Part shown: positions 18,476 to 27,966 of the stretch, in pieces
How positions within the stretch are numbered: position 1 is the stretch's first letter
Layout of the letters: the number at the start of each line of letters is the position of its first letter
Origin: Aeoliella sp052161615
Lineage (GTDB): Bacteria; Planctomycetota; Planctomycetia; Pirellulales; Lacipirellulaceae
DNA length: 64,000 nt
Direction: 5' to 3'
NCBI RefSeq assembly: GCF_052161615.1
Contig: NZ_CP197417.1
Location: 1,612,001 to 1,676,000, forward strand
Notes under the pieces: generated by a model
Told to the model about the DNA's origin: nothing
Databases searched by the model: none
Seen by the model: only the letters and a program-made list of their open reading frames with translations
Position numbers and translations under genes: made by a program

Positions 18476-19444
18476 TTGGACTTTGCCTTAAAAGTGATTG
18501 ATTCGCACACCGGCGGCGAGCCAACGCGGGTGGTGTACGAAGGCGTGCCGTCGCTTGGCGGGGGCGACATGCGTTCGCGGCGCGAAGCGCTCGCGAGCGG
18601 GGCCGATTGGGTTCGCACGAGCTTGACGCTCGAACCACGTGGAGCTGCGTGGATGGTCGGCGCGGTACTCGAGAAGCCTGTGAACCCCCAATGCGAAGCG
18701 GGGATCATCTTTTTCAACAACGAGGGATACCTCGGCATGTGTGGCCACGGGCTCATTGGCGTCGTAGCGACGCTTAAGTACCTGGGACGCATTACGGCGG
18801 GCCGGCATCGTTTCGAAACCCCCGTGGGCGAAGTCGCCGCGACGTTGCTCGCTGACGGCCGTGTGGAGTTTGATAACGTCACCAGTTATCGATTGCAGAA
18901 GGATGCTGCCATCGAAGTGCCCGGTCGCGGGGTGGTGAAGGGAGACATCGCGTTTGGTGGCAACTGGTTTTTCCTCACGAAGGAATCGGAGCTCAACTCG
19001 CTTTCAGTCCCCGAATTGATGGATCGCGCTGTTCGAATTCGTGAGTCACTGGAAGCCAATAGCATCACGGGCGCGGACGGAGCGTTGATCGACCATATTG
19101 AACTCGTCGGGCCGCCGAGTGATTCGAGCGTAGCGAACTCAAGGAACTTTGTGCTTTGTCCAGGCCGCGAGTTCGATCGTTCGCCGTGCGGCACCGGGCT
19201 GAGCGCGAAGCTCGCCTGCCTGGCAGCCGACGGAGTGATTGCCCCGGGCGAGCCGTGGGTGATGGAGTCGATCGTTGGAAGTCGCTTTACGGGAAGCTAT
19301 CGCGTGGTCGAAGGTGGAGTCGTTCCGACCGTATGCGGACAAGCCTTTGTCACTGCCGAGACGACGGTAGTCGTCGACCCGGCGGATCCGTACCGGTTTG
19401 GTTTCAAAAGTGCGCCGGACGATGTGTCTTCGGTGCCCGCTTAG
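18476..19444 (+). CDS. lhpA: 4-hydroxyproline 2-epimerase (proline racemase family)
   Basis: A 322-residue member of the proline racemase family with a TTG start. Both catalytic cysteines are present: C89 in LGMCGHGLIGV and C238 in DRSPCGTGLSAK. This separates it from the family's dehydratases, where the second Cys is Thr. N-terminal DSHTGGEPTRVV is another family hallmark. With these neighbours the likely reaction is trans-4-hydroxy-L-proline to cis-4-hydroxy-D-proline, the entry step of the pathway. Proline racemase itself is less likely because of the operon. Confidence 0.88.
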   Translation: MDFALKVIDSHTGGEPTRVVYEGVPSLGGGDMRSRREALASGADWVRTSLTLEPRGAAWMVGAVLEKPVNPQCEAGIIFFNNEGYLGMCGHGLIGVVATLKYLGRITAGRHRFETPVGEVAATLLADGRVEFDNVTSYRLQKDAAIEVPGRGVVKGDIAFGGNWFFLTKESELNSLSVPELMDRAVRIRESLEANSITGADGALIDHIELVGPPSDSSVANSRNFVLCPGREFDRSPCGTGLSAKLACLAADGVIAPGEPWVMESIVGSRFTGSYRVVEGGVVPTVCGQAFVTAETTVVVDPADPYRFGFKSAPDDVSSVPA

Positions 19445-19477
19445 TTTTCTTCGTATCCGATTGTGAGTGGACGCGAC

Positions 19478-20728
19478 ATGTCGAAACCGACCACTGCTAT
19501 TGTTATCGGAGGGGGGCTCGTCGGATGTTCGGCGGCGTACTACCTCGCCAAGCGAGGCTGGCAGGTTCGACTGCTGGAGCGCGACCAACTCGGTAGCGGT
19601 GCCTCGCTCGGCAACTGCGGTTATGTTTGCCCGAGCCACGTGCTACCTCTCGCGGCTCCGGGTGCGGTTGGTAGTACGCTGCGAACGATGATGCGCGGCG
19701 ACTCGCCGATCGCGGTGAGCATGCCACCGAGCTTAGGACTGCTCGACTGGTCTCGAAAGTTTATGGGCAAGTGCAACAAGGCGTCGATGGAGCGGGCATC
19801 GGCTGGTCGCCATGCGCTGCTGGTCTCGTCGATGCAACTTTATCGCGAGATGGTCGCCAGCGAAGCGATGCACTGCCAGTGGCAGGATAAAGGCCTTCTG
19901 CTCGTCTTCAGTTCCGCCAAAGAGTACGACGCCTACGGCGCTACCGCCACGGTGCTCCGCGATCAATACGGTATCGCCATGTCCGAGCATGCCGGTGAAG
20001 CGGTACGCGAGCTCGACCCCGCGCTACGCTCGGGGCTCGCCGGTGGCTGGTTGTGCGAAGGAGACTCGCATTTGCATCCGGGCAAATTGCTTTCGGCGTT
20101 TCGCGAAGTGCTCGAGAGACTCGGCGTCGAGATTGTCGAGCAGGTCAAAGTCGAGCGCGTTGTCGTCGATCGAGGGAAGGTGACACGGATTGTCACTTCG
20201 GCGGGGGACGAATCAGCCGACAGCTACGTACTCGCCGCGGGAGTGAACTCGCCGGTGTTCGCGAAGTCGCTCGGCTGCACGATTCCCATTCAGCCGGGCA
20301 AGGGGTACTCACTCACCATGCCGGCGGTCGCTGGGGGTCCGACGCGGCCGATGATTTTCGAAGAGCATCACGTGGCGGTGACGCCCTTCGATGGCGAGGT
20401 TCGCATCGGCTCGACCATGGAACTGGGTAGCCACGACCTTCGAGCGAACCCCAAGCGGCTGGCGCTGCTGATGAAGTCGGCGCGGGCGCATCTGGCGGTT
20501 TGCCCCGACGAGGCCGGCGTCGAGCCTTGGGTGGGGCTGCGTCCCATGACTTACGACGATTTGCCCTGCATCGACCGCAGTCCGGCGGCCAGCAACGTGA
20601 TTGTCGCCGCGGGCCACGGGATGATTGGTGTGAGCACCGCCCCCGCGACGGGGCTTTTGGCAGCCGAGATGCTGTCGGGCGAAGAACCGCACCTCGACGT
20701 ACAGCCTTATCGGCTGAGCCGCTTCTAA
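19478..20728 (+). CDS. lhpB: FAD-dependent D-hydroxyproline dehydrogenase (DAO family)
   Basis: A 416-residue flavoprotein of the D-amino acid oxidase/DadA group. The dinucleotide-binding GGGLVGCSAAYYLAKRG is at residues about 10-26, followed by LLERDQLGSGASLGNCGYV. The C-terminal FAD segment includes GLRPMTYDDLPCIDRSP and AAGHGMIGVSTAPATG. It would oxidise cis-4-hydroxy-D-proline to delta1-pyrroline-4-hydroxy-2-carboxylate, passing electrons to the respiratory chain. The ATG at 19478 starts six residues before the FAD motif; the in-frame GTG at 19463 is less suitable. It is the last gene of the operon, and its 3' end faces the convergent tRNA-Arg gene. Confidence 0.85.
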   Translation: MSKPTTAIVIGGGLVGCSAAYYLAKRGWQVRLLERDQLGSGASLGNCGYVCPSHVLPLAAPGAVGSTLRTMMRGDSPIAVSMPPSLGLLDWSRKFMGKCNKASMERASAGRHALLVSSMQLYREMVASEAMHCQWQDKGLLLVFSSAKEYDAYGATATVLRDQYGIAMSEHAGEAVRELDPALRSGLAGGWLCEGDSHLHPGKLLSAFREVLERLGVEIVEQVKVERVVVDRGKVTRIVTSAGDESADSYVLAAGVNSPVFAKSLGCTIPIQPGKGYSLTMPAVAGGPTRPMIFEEHHVAVTPFDGEVRIGSTMELGSHDLRANPKRLALLMKSARAHLAVCPDEAGVEPWVGLRPMTYDDLPCIDRSPAASNVIVAAGHGMIGVSTAPATGLLAAEMLSGEEPHLDVQPYRLSRF

Positions 20729-20749
20729 ATGGCGGCCCGCAAGAAAAAG

Positions 20750-20823
20750 TACCCCAGACTGGATTCGAACCAGTAACCTCTGCCTTCGGAGGGCAGCGCG
20801 CTATCCAATTGCGCCACTGGGGC
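20750..20823 (-). tRNA. trnR: tRNA-Arg (anticodon CCG)
   Basis: Read on the minus strand, GCCCCAG pairs with CTGGGGT (first pair G-T wobble), with discriminator A. The anticodon stem CTGCC/GGCAG encloses CTCCGAA, giving anticodon CCG, which reads CGG (arginine). The T-arm ACTGGTTCGAATCCAGT is canonical. CCA is not encoded. It is convergent with the hydroxyproline operon, 21 bases beyond its last stop. Confidence 0.95.
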
Positions 20824-20984
20824 TCGCGATCCTACAGGCTAGCTTTTGCGGGCCGGTATCGCAATCCGGTGGCGGGCAGATATTGGACGCTCGGGTCTCC
20901 GATCGGGAGAAATGTGGGCTGTGTCCTTGCCGCTAACTGCCCTAAAATCCGGGGGCGACTAAATGACTGAGCTTAGGGGACCTT

Positions 20985-21485
20985 ATGGAATTTTCCGGCG
21001 TTGATGGATTTCTGGGCACGCGAGCGTCCATCATGCTTGACGTGGTGTTCCTGGCGATGTTCGCCGTGGTGCCGGTGATGGTAGCGAGCATCGCGCTGGC
21101 CCGCTACCGAAACGACTTCACCTGGCACAAGCGGATTCAGCTCACGCTCGCGATTGTCCTGGCGGTAGCCGTGCTGGCGTTCGAGATCGACATGCGATTC
21201 TTTACGAACTGGGCCGAGCGAGCCGCGCCGTCGCCGTATTTCAACTCGGCTTCGAAGTGGACCTCACCGGTCGGCATCTCGCTGCTGGTACACCTCTGCT
21301 TCGCGATCCCCACGGCATTCATCTGGATCTACGTCGTCAGCGGCGCGATCCGGCACTTCCCCGTACCACCAACCCCCAACAGTTACAGCGCGAGGCACAA
21401 ATTCTGGGGACGCGTCGCCGCGATCGAGATGACGATGACGGCGATTACAGGGTGGGTGTTTTATTATTTGGCGTTTGTGGCGTGA
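20985..21485 (+). CDS. DUF420-family membrane protein
   Basis: A 166-residue integral membrane protein with about four helices (residues 15-40, 50-68, 95-122 and 140-163). Polar residues W-H-K-R at about 45-48 and S-A-R-H-K-F-W-G near 134-141 match the DUF420/YozB pattern of conserved histidines near membrane boundaries. In Gram-positive bacteria a DUF420 protein (CtaM) is needed to mature haem-copper oxidase; a similar role is possible here, but no oxidase gene lies nearby. It appears to be a single-gene unit. Confidence 0.7.
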   Translation: MEFSGVDGFLGTRASIMLDVVFLAMFAVVPVMVASIALARYRNDFTWHKRIQLTLAIVLAVAVLAFEIDMRFFTNWAERAAPSPYFNSASKWTSPVGISLLVHLCFAIPTAFIWIYVVSGAIRHFPVPPTPNSYSARHKFWGRVAAIEMTMTAITGWVFYYLAFVA

Positions 21486-21563
21486 GGGGTTCCCGCGGTT
21501 TGATAGCGTATATATTATCCACTTGTGACGAATCGCCGTTCCGCTGGCGGAGAGGACGAATGT

Positions 21564-21998
21564 ATGGGTGCTGCGTATTTTGTCGTCCTCAACATCGATG
21601 ATCCCGGCTTCGACTCGACCGTCGATGGCAAGGCACTATCTCGACATTCGGCGCAGGTCGACGCTATTGCCACCAAGCTGGGCTTCAAGTCACTGAATGA
21701 GTACTGCAGCTTATCACAGGTCGACGCTCGCGCGATGATGGCCGATCTGATGGCACTGGAAGACGAATACAATCTTCCGTCCAATGCTGAAGAGACGCTG
21801 GCGAAAATGCCACCAGAGGTGTGGTATGACGCCGATCACGGAATTGATTATGCGAAACAAGTGGCGGACCGTATTCGTGAAGCTCCGGAATCCGTAAGGG
21901 ACGCCGAGGCGATACTCTGCGATCTGGATACAATGCTAACTGTGCTCCTTCAAGCTAAAGATCGCGAACTTAAGTGGCATCTACACGTCGACTTCTAA
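21564..21998 (+). CDS. Hypothetical protein, 144 residues
   Basis: A small acidic soluble protein with no signal peptide or membrane helix and no family I can name. It has a short beta-like start (AAYFVVLNIDDPGF) and then helices with D/E-rich surfaces, including VDARAMMADLMALEDEY and VRDAEAILCDLDTMLTVLLQ. The ATG at 21564 is chosen because GGAGAGG lies 8-14 bases upstream; the in-frame start at 21525 would include that site. It is separated from the next small gene by about 100 bases. Confidence 0.7.
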   Translation: MGAAYFVVLNIDDPGFDSTVDGKALSRHSAQVDAIATKLGFKSLNEYCSLSQVDARAMMADLMALEDEYNLPSNAEETLAKMPPEVWYDADHGIDYAKQVADRIREAPESVRDAEAILCDLDTMLTVLLQAKDRELKWHLHVDF

Positions 21999-22101
21999 TC
22001 AAATGGAGCGTGCTGCGAGCCAGCGATCCAAGCGTTCCACTCGGGTGAACGGCGGCATCCGTACCGCCTCCAGCCTCACTAGTTCTACGGTTTAGAACTT
22101 T

Positions 22102-22395
22102 ATGGTCTGCCGACATCTTGAAGAGTTGGAACGCTCAATTATCGCAGCGGGATACTCCTCCACTTTTCGCGGACAAGCTTGGTCAAAAAAATGTCGCGAG
22201 TGGGTGTATTTCGATTGCGTGCTGAACATACCCGTAATTCGCGAAAAGTATGATCTCAGGACGTGCAGGGACCACGCTAACGAAGATTCTAAGAGCGGCA
22301 CTGAAATGGGATTTGTCTGCGACGAATGCAAGGACGCAATCATGGGGATTCATCCGAAGGACGGCGGTGGGAAGCCTTGGTTTCCGTACCGATAG
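22102..22395 (+). CDS. Small conserved hypothetical protein with cysteine pairs
   Basis: A 97-residue protein. Cysteines occur at C3, C31, C39, C55 and C72-x-x-C75 (the last two in FVCDECKDAIMG), with histidines at H5 and H58, so metal binding is possible. The patterns RHLEELE...AG, FRGQAWS-x-x-CREWVYFDC and C-D-E-C read like a conserved family of unknown function; I do not recognise a described domain. The ATG at 22102 gives a compact protein. It is convergent with leuA, whose stop lies 86 bases downstream. Confidence 0.65.
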   Translation: MVCRHLEELERSIIAAGYSSTFRGQAWSKKCREWVYFDCVLNIPVIREKYDLRTCRDHANEDSKSGTEMGFVCDECKDAIMGIHPKDGGGKPWFPYR

Positions 22396-22481
22396 CTTAA
22401 GCTTTGTCGCCACCGCAGCGCTACCACTAATCGTTGGTAGGGAATTTCCTCCGAGTCCTCCGTGGTTCAACCGAACGGCCG

Positions 22482-24026
<1,545 letters not shown>

Positions 24027-24070
24027 GGAGGTGAGGACGGGGCTGGAGTGAGGAAGTGCTGGCTATCAAC

Positions 24071-24104
24071 AAAAAAACCCCGAGGCGGTGAGGCCTCAGG
24101 GTTT
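24071..24104 (-). terminator. leuA attenuator terminator
   Basis: On the minus strand AAACCC-x-GAGGC-type arms (24099-24104 with 24075-24080, and 24093-24097 with 24082-24086) form an 11-bp stem with one mismatch and a 6-base loop, followed by seven T residues. It sits between the leader peptide stop and leuA. Its 5' arm can instead pair with the segment around the leader stop codon (24132-24140 with 24094-24102, nine pairs including one G-U), giving a mutually exclusive antiterminator. Confidence 0.9.
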
Positions 24105-24134
24105 GGAGATTGCAATCATAAGTGTGCAAGGACC

Positions 24135-24194
24135 CTAAGGCGTGCTCGGAGCAAGCAGTAGTAGAGCCAAGCTTAGGAGGTTCTTGCTGTTCAT
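24135..24194 (-). CDS. leuL: leuA leader peptide, 19 residues, seven leucines
   Basis: The minus strand encodes MNSKNLLSLALLLLAPSTP and a TAG stop. Leucine fills 7 of 19 positions, including four in a row, using mixed codons CTC, CTA, TTG, CTA, CTA, CTG, CTT. It precedes a terminator/antiterminator pair and leuA, the arrangement of an amino-acid attenuator: ribosome stalling at leucine codons would free the stop-codon region to pair with the terminator's 5' arm. No Shine-Dalgarno is visible, and the predicted transcription start falls at or next to the ATG, so translation may be leaderless. Confidence 0.85.
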   Translation of the reverse strand: MNSKNLLSLALLLLAPSTP

Positions 24195-24200
24195 GTCTGT

Positions 24201-24229
24201 AGCGTAACTGACCCGCCGGCCCGGGTCAA
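24201..24229 (-). promoter_or_regulatory. Candidate leuA promoter
   Basis: On the minus strand TTGACC (24229-24224) is followed after 17 bases by TACGCT (24206-24201). The -35 matches 5 of 6 consensus bases and the -10 only 3 of 6. The start site would be about 24194-24195, at the leader peptide ATG. Confidence 0.5.
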
Positions 24230-24288
24230 GGTTCGTCCCGGCGGTATGCAGACGGCAGATTTCCGATTTTTCGCTACATTTCGCGGGG

Positions 24289-24588
24289 CTAGCGCCGCTT
24301 GCGAATGGCCGCGATCAGCTGGTCCTTCTTCATATTGCTCCGGCCCTCGATGTCCATCTCCGACGCCATGTTGCGAAGCTCCTGAACGGTTCGATCTTCC
24401 AGGCGATTGTTGGGGTTGCCGGTCCCTTGGGTTTCTTTGTTGGGGGTACGACCCTCGGTGCGACGCTGTTTGTTGACGGTGCGAGCGGCGATCTCTTCGG
24501 CACGCTCCTCGCTCCGCCCTCGCTCCATAGCGCTCTTCTTAACGTGGTCGTACTGACGTTCGTCTTTGTCGGTCCATGCTTGAGGCAT
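24289..24588 (-). CDS. Small Rho-N/SAP-like domain protein
   Basis: A 99-residue, highly charged protein. The N-terminal part (WTDKDERQYDHVKKSAMERG, then R-A-x-E-I-A-A-R-T-V-N-K-Q-R) matches small proteins often labelled plasmid-stabilisation or ChaB-like. The C-terminal 40 residues (RTVQELRNMASEMDIEGRSNMKKDQLIAAIRK) have the helix-extended-helix pattern of the Rho N-terminal/SAP nucleic-acid-binding domain. The ATG at 24588 has AAAGGAG 7 bases upstream; a longer reading frame to 24717 lacks such a site. It is divergent from the transposase gene. Nucleic-acid binding is likely; the biological role is unknown. Confidence 0.8.
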   Translation of the reverse strand: MPQAWTDKDERQYDHVKKSAMERGRSEERAEEIAARTVNKQRRTEGRTPNKETQGTGNPNNRLEDRTVQELRNMASEMDIEGRSNMKKDQLIAAIRKRR

Positions 24589-24741
24589 CGATGGCTCCTT
24601 TCTTGACGTGAGTTGGAACGCAGAGCGTCGAGGGACGCACCACGAGGTGTGCAATCGCTGCAAATCGCAAGCCGGAGAAGTAGAATGGAATGAGGAGTTT
24701 GCCCGTTGCTTGCCCATTCGCTGCTAACCAGAAATCTCCCA

Positions 24742-25341
24742 ATGCCCGGAAAGTCTATCCTCGCCCATCACCTGATTTGGACTCTCTATGGCCACTGGTT
24801 ACCGAACGACCCCCGTGGCAGCGGGAGTTCCAGTTTCATCGACGAGAAGCTTGCACCGCTGGGCGAGATTCACCGAGGTCGAAAACCCGACAGCGAGCAG
24901 CCCTCCAGGAGCGAATTGCGTACGTTCCAGCGGCGTGCAGAACCTTTGCTGACCCACCAGCGATTTTGGATCGACACGACTCTAAGGGATACTGTTGCCA
25001 CCTCACTCGCGGAAGCCATTTCCAAGTACAACTACACGGTCTGGGCATGCGCGGTGCTGTCCAATCACATGCACATGGTGATCCGCCGCCACCGCGACGA
25101 TGCGATGACCATGTGGCTGAATATCGCTGATCGTCTTCGGATCGATCTCCAGCAGGCTGCGGGCATCGATGCAGGGCACCCGGTGTGGGCTGATCGACCT
25201 TATAAAGTGTTTCTGTTTAGTCCCGAGGACATTCGCATTCGAGTGAAGTACGTGGAGCAAAATCCGGAGAAGGAGGGACTGCCGCCGCAGAGGTGTGCCT
25301 TCGTGAAGGAGTACAATGGTTGGCCTTTTCATAAGAGGTGA
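24742..25341 (+). CDS. REP-associated tyrosine transposase (RAYT, Y1/IS200-like)
   Basis: A 199-residue single-domain Y1 transposase-like protein. The HUH-type metal motif is SNHMHMVI, and the candidate catalytic Tyr lies in VKYVEQNPEKEG, the usual RAYT position. LTYGHWLPN-like text near the start (LIWTLYGHWLPNDPRG) is typical of this group. The ATG at 24742 fits the family start. No flanking IS ends or target duplications are seen, which suits RAYTs: domesticated, usually single-copy genes acting on REP hairpins. A hairpin lies just past the stop. Confidence 0.82.
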   Translation: MPGKSILAHHLIWTLYGHWLPNDPRGSGSSSFIDEKLAPLGEIHRGRKPDSEQPSRSELRTFQRRAEPLLTHQRFWIDTTLRDTVATSLAEAISKYNYTVWACAVLSNHMHMVIRRHRDDAMTMWLNIADRLRIDLQQAAGIDAGHPVWADRPYKVFLFSPEDIRIRVKYVEQNPEKEGLPPQRCAFVKEYNGWPFHKR

Positions 25342-25346
25342 CGCCT

Positions 25347-25376
25347 CATGCTTCGCGGCGAAGAGGCGAAGCCATG
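25347..25376. repeat. REP-like hairpin downstream of the RAYT gene
   Basis: CATGCTTCGC (25347-25356) pairs with GCGAAG-C-CATG (25366-25376), giving 10 bp with a single bulged C and a 9-base loop. It starts 6 bases after the transposase stop. There is no T-tract, so a REP-like target site is as plausible as a transcript end. Confidence 0.5.
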
Positions 25377-25457
25377 GGAGAACTGCTTGGAAACTTTGTG
25401 ATTCGCTGAGTTTCGCGTACCTAACCCTTCCCCACGCCACTCTGATATAATCCCCGC

Positions 25458-27854
25458 ATGTACCGATTGCTTGCACTTCTGACATGCCTTGGAGTCGCGC
25501 CGGCGATGGCGCAGGGGGTCGACTTTTTTACAGGCGCGCCCGCGGCGCCGGCTGAAGCCCGGGTGCTATCGGTGCCGAGCACGGTGGAGCGGGAGCTAGC
25601 GCAGATCGACGTGCTGATCGAAGCGGCCGCGTGGGACGAAGCGGTCGATGCAATGCTGAAGTTCGTAATCGCACCGTCGCACGAGGTGATCGATCTTGGC
25701 GGTGGGCACTTTGTGCCCGTGGCGTTTGCCGCGCAATCACGCATCGCCCGCTGGCCCGCCGAAGCGATCGCCGTCTACCGCAAGCGAGTGGATAACACGG
25801 CCCAGAGTTTGTACCAGCGCGGTATCGACGGACATGACGCAAACGCATTGTTGGCCGTCGTCGATCAGTACCGCGCGAGTAGCTTTGGAGACGACGCCCT
25901 CCTCGCCCTTGCTGACTTCGCGCTCGAAGCTGGCGCTACGAACCAGGCTCGAGGGTACTTGTTGCAGATCGCTCCTGGAGCGAGTGCTCCCGATGGCCGA
26001 CCTTGGGGGGTGGCGCTTGCGGGATTGAATCTGAACGACCAATCGGTGCGAGATGCGATCGCTACGCAAGTGGCGAAGCCGCAAGTTGGTGACCAAGCAG
26101 ACTCCGTTTACCCCGATACCGACCTGCTCGTCGCCGACATCTTCGCCCGGTTGGCGATGGTGTCCATTCGCGAGCGGAATATTGAACGGGCCGAACGCGA
26201 GCTCGCCGTGCTGCGGCTCACGTTCCCTGACGCTTCGGGATTGATTGGTGGGCGCGAGTCGAATCTTGCCGATGCGATTGCGAGCGCGCTCGATGCCGCG
26301 CGCAACTGGCCGTCACCAAATGTCGAAGGAGATTGGCCCACTTACGGAGGTTCACCAGCGCGCGGCGGAGTTGCCCCTGCGATCGGCGAGCTCTACGGCA
26401 CCGTGTGGCAACGCGAACTGACGGCACCCGATGTTGGCCTTCGCCCGAACAACACCGAGTTGTGGCTGAATGGTAATCGCCTGATGCAACGAGTCGTCCC
26501 ACCGCCGCGGAAAACGTTTACCTACCCGCTCGTGTCCGATCATGCTGTCGTTTGGAAGGACAACGGCCAATGGCTCGCCGCCCGGGTTTCGGACGGCAAA
26601 CCTTTGTTTGGTGATGCGGGAGTGCTCGACGGAAAGAAACGCCAACAGCCAGTCGATACCCGGGTGAGCCGACCGGGTGTGAACCGTGAAGCAATTGCTG
26701 TTCAGCAAGGTAATGTGATTATTGGTGGCAACGCCCAGATTCAAATTCGCGTCAACAATGGACCGCCAATCATTCAGGGCGGCCGCGCGGTGTTCGGCGA
26801 CATCGGTCCGACGCCTGCCGAGGTAACGCTAGAGAAAGTACCGCTGGCGATGGCGGACGACGAGCTGCTGTATGTCCTGTCCGACACCTCGGCCGCCGGC
26901 GTGATCTACAGTCCCAATGCACCCCCGCCGGCCAAACGGCTGCTTGCGCTCGACCTGGGTGCCGAGGGGAAGCATCGCGTGGAAATCGCTCCCGAGAAGG
27001 GGCTGCGAATCAGCGGCCCGCCGGTGGTGATCGACCAACGGGTGTACGTACCCGTTCGCGACAGTGCGGCGGGTGGTCGTGTGGCGATTGCTTGCTATGT
27101 CCGCACCACAGGTCGGCAACTTTGGCAGGCGCCGGTGGCGTCGATGATCGGGGAGACGGAACCCGCGGAGACCGACCTAATCGTCTATGGCGAGGGAATG
27201 TTGTACCTGCCCACCGACGGTGGTGTAATCACTGCGGTCCGCGCCAGCGATGGCCAAGTGATGTGGGCCCGCACCTACCAGCGTGGCACTACGACCGAGC
27301 CCAACGATCTGTCGCAAGTCGCAACGCGCGAGCGTGGTGCGTACTTGCTCGCCGACGGTACGCTCATCTGTGGTCCAGCAGATGCGGCGAGTCTCTTCGC
27401 ACTCGACCCCATAACCGGTCGTGTTCTGTGGGAGAATCGCGAGGCGTGGGACATCGAGCAATTGCTGGGAGTGGTCGAGGGGCGACTCGTCGCGACCGGC
27501 CGCCAGCTCTGGTTGATCGATCCCACGAGCGGTCGGACCCAGTTCGCCTGGCCCGACAACGCGGCGGCGAACATCACCGGCAGCGGCCGCGGCTGCATCG
27601 CGGGAAGCGAAATTTTCTGGCCCACGAAAGAGCACGTCTACGCCTTCGACGCTAAGACTGCCCAGCAATCACGAACCCCGATTTCGCTAGAAGATGTAGA
27701 CCTAGTTGGCGGCGCGAACTTGATTCCGTGCAGCGAAGGCCTGATCGTTGCTACCGAGAAACACCTGACCCTACTCGGCAAACCGCTAGCCGCCAAACAG
27801 CCTGCGGAACCGGCCAAGCCGGCGCTATCCTTCTGGCGACCTCCGGTGGAGTAG
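25458..27854 (+). CDS. Secreted PQQ-like beta-propeller repeat protein
   Basis: A 798-residue exported protein with a signal peptide (hydrophobic residues 4-16, cleavage probably after APAMAQ). Residues about 30-270 are helical with repeat-like character. After DWPTYGGSPARGG (about 295) the chain shows the WPTYGG-type start of a PQQ-like propeller and repeated strand patterns such as LYLPTDGGVITAVRASDGQVMWART and SLFALDPITGRVLWENR. Such proteins can be scaffolds or quinoprotein-like enzymes; no obvious cofactor site is certain. The next gene (moxR) begins 112 bases later on the same strand. The ATG follows a short gap after the REP-like hairpin. Confidence 0.8.
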   Translation: MYRLLALLTCLGVAPAMAQGVDFFTGAPAAPAEARVLSVPSTVERELAQIDVLIEAAAWDEAVDAMLKFVIAPSHEVIDLGGGHFVPVAFAAQSRIARWPAEAIAVYRKRVDNTAQSLYQRGIDGHDANALLAVVDQYRASSFGDDALLALADFALEAGATNQARGYLLQIAPGASAPDGRPWGVALAGLNLNDQSVRDAIATQVAKPQVGDQADSVYPDTDLLVADIFARLAMVSIRERNIERAERELAVLRLTFPDASGLIGGRESNLADAIASALDAARNWPSPNVEGDWPTYGGSPARGGVAPAIGELYGTVWQRELTAPDVGLRPNNTELWLNGNRLMQRVVPPPRKTFTYPLVSDHAVVWKDNGQWLAARVSDGKPLFGDAGVLDGKKRQQPVDTRVSRPGVNREAIAVQQGNVIIGGNAQIQIRVNNGPPIIQGGRAVFGDIGPTPAEVTLEKVPLAMADDELLYVLSDTSAAGVIYSPNAPPPAKRLLALDLGAEGKHRVEIAPEKGLRISGPPVVIDQRVYVPVRDSAAGGRVAIACYVRTTGRQLWQAPVASMIGETEPAETDLIVYGEGMLYLPTDGGVITAVRASDGQVMWARTYQRGTTTEPNDLSQVATRERGAYLLADGTLICGPADAASLFALDPITGRVLWENREAWDIEQLLGVVEGRLVATGRQLWLIDPTSGRTQFAWPDNAAANITGSGRGCIAGSEIFWPTKEHVYAFDAKTAQQSRTPISLEDVDLVGGANLIPCSEGLIVATEKHLTLLGKPLAAKQPAEPAKPALSFWRPPVE

Positions 27855-27966
27855 GGAATTCACGGCGAATAATCTATGATGGCCGGACGAGTTAGCGAGT
27901 TGCAGTAATTGCACAGCGTCAGGTTGGCGAAAGTTTCCTCCGCTTCCACCCCTAGAAAACTGAAAC

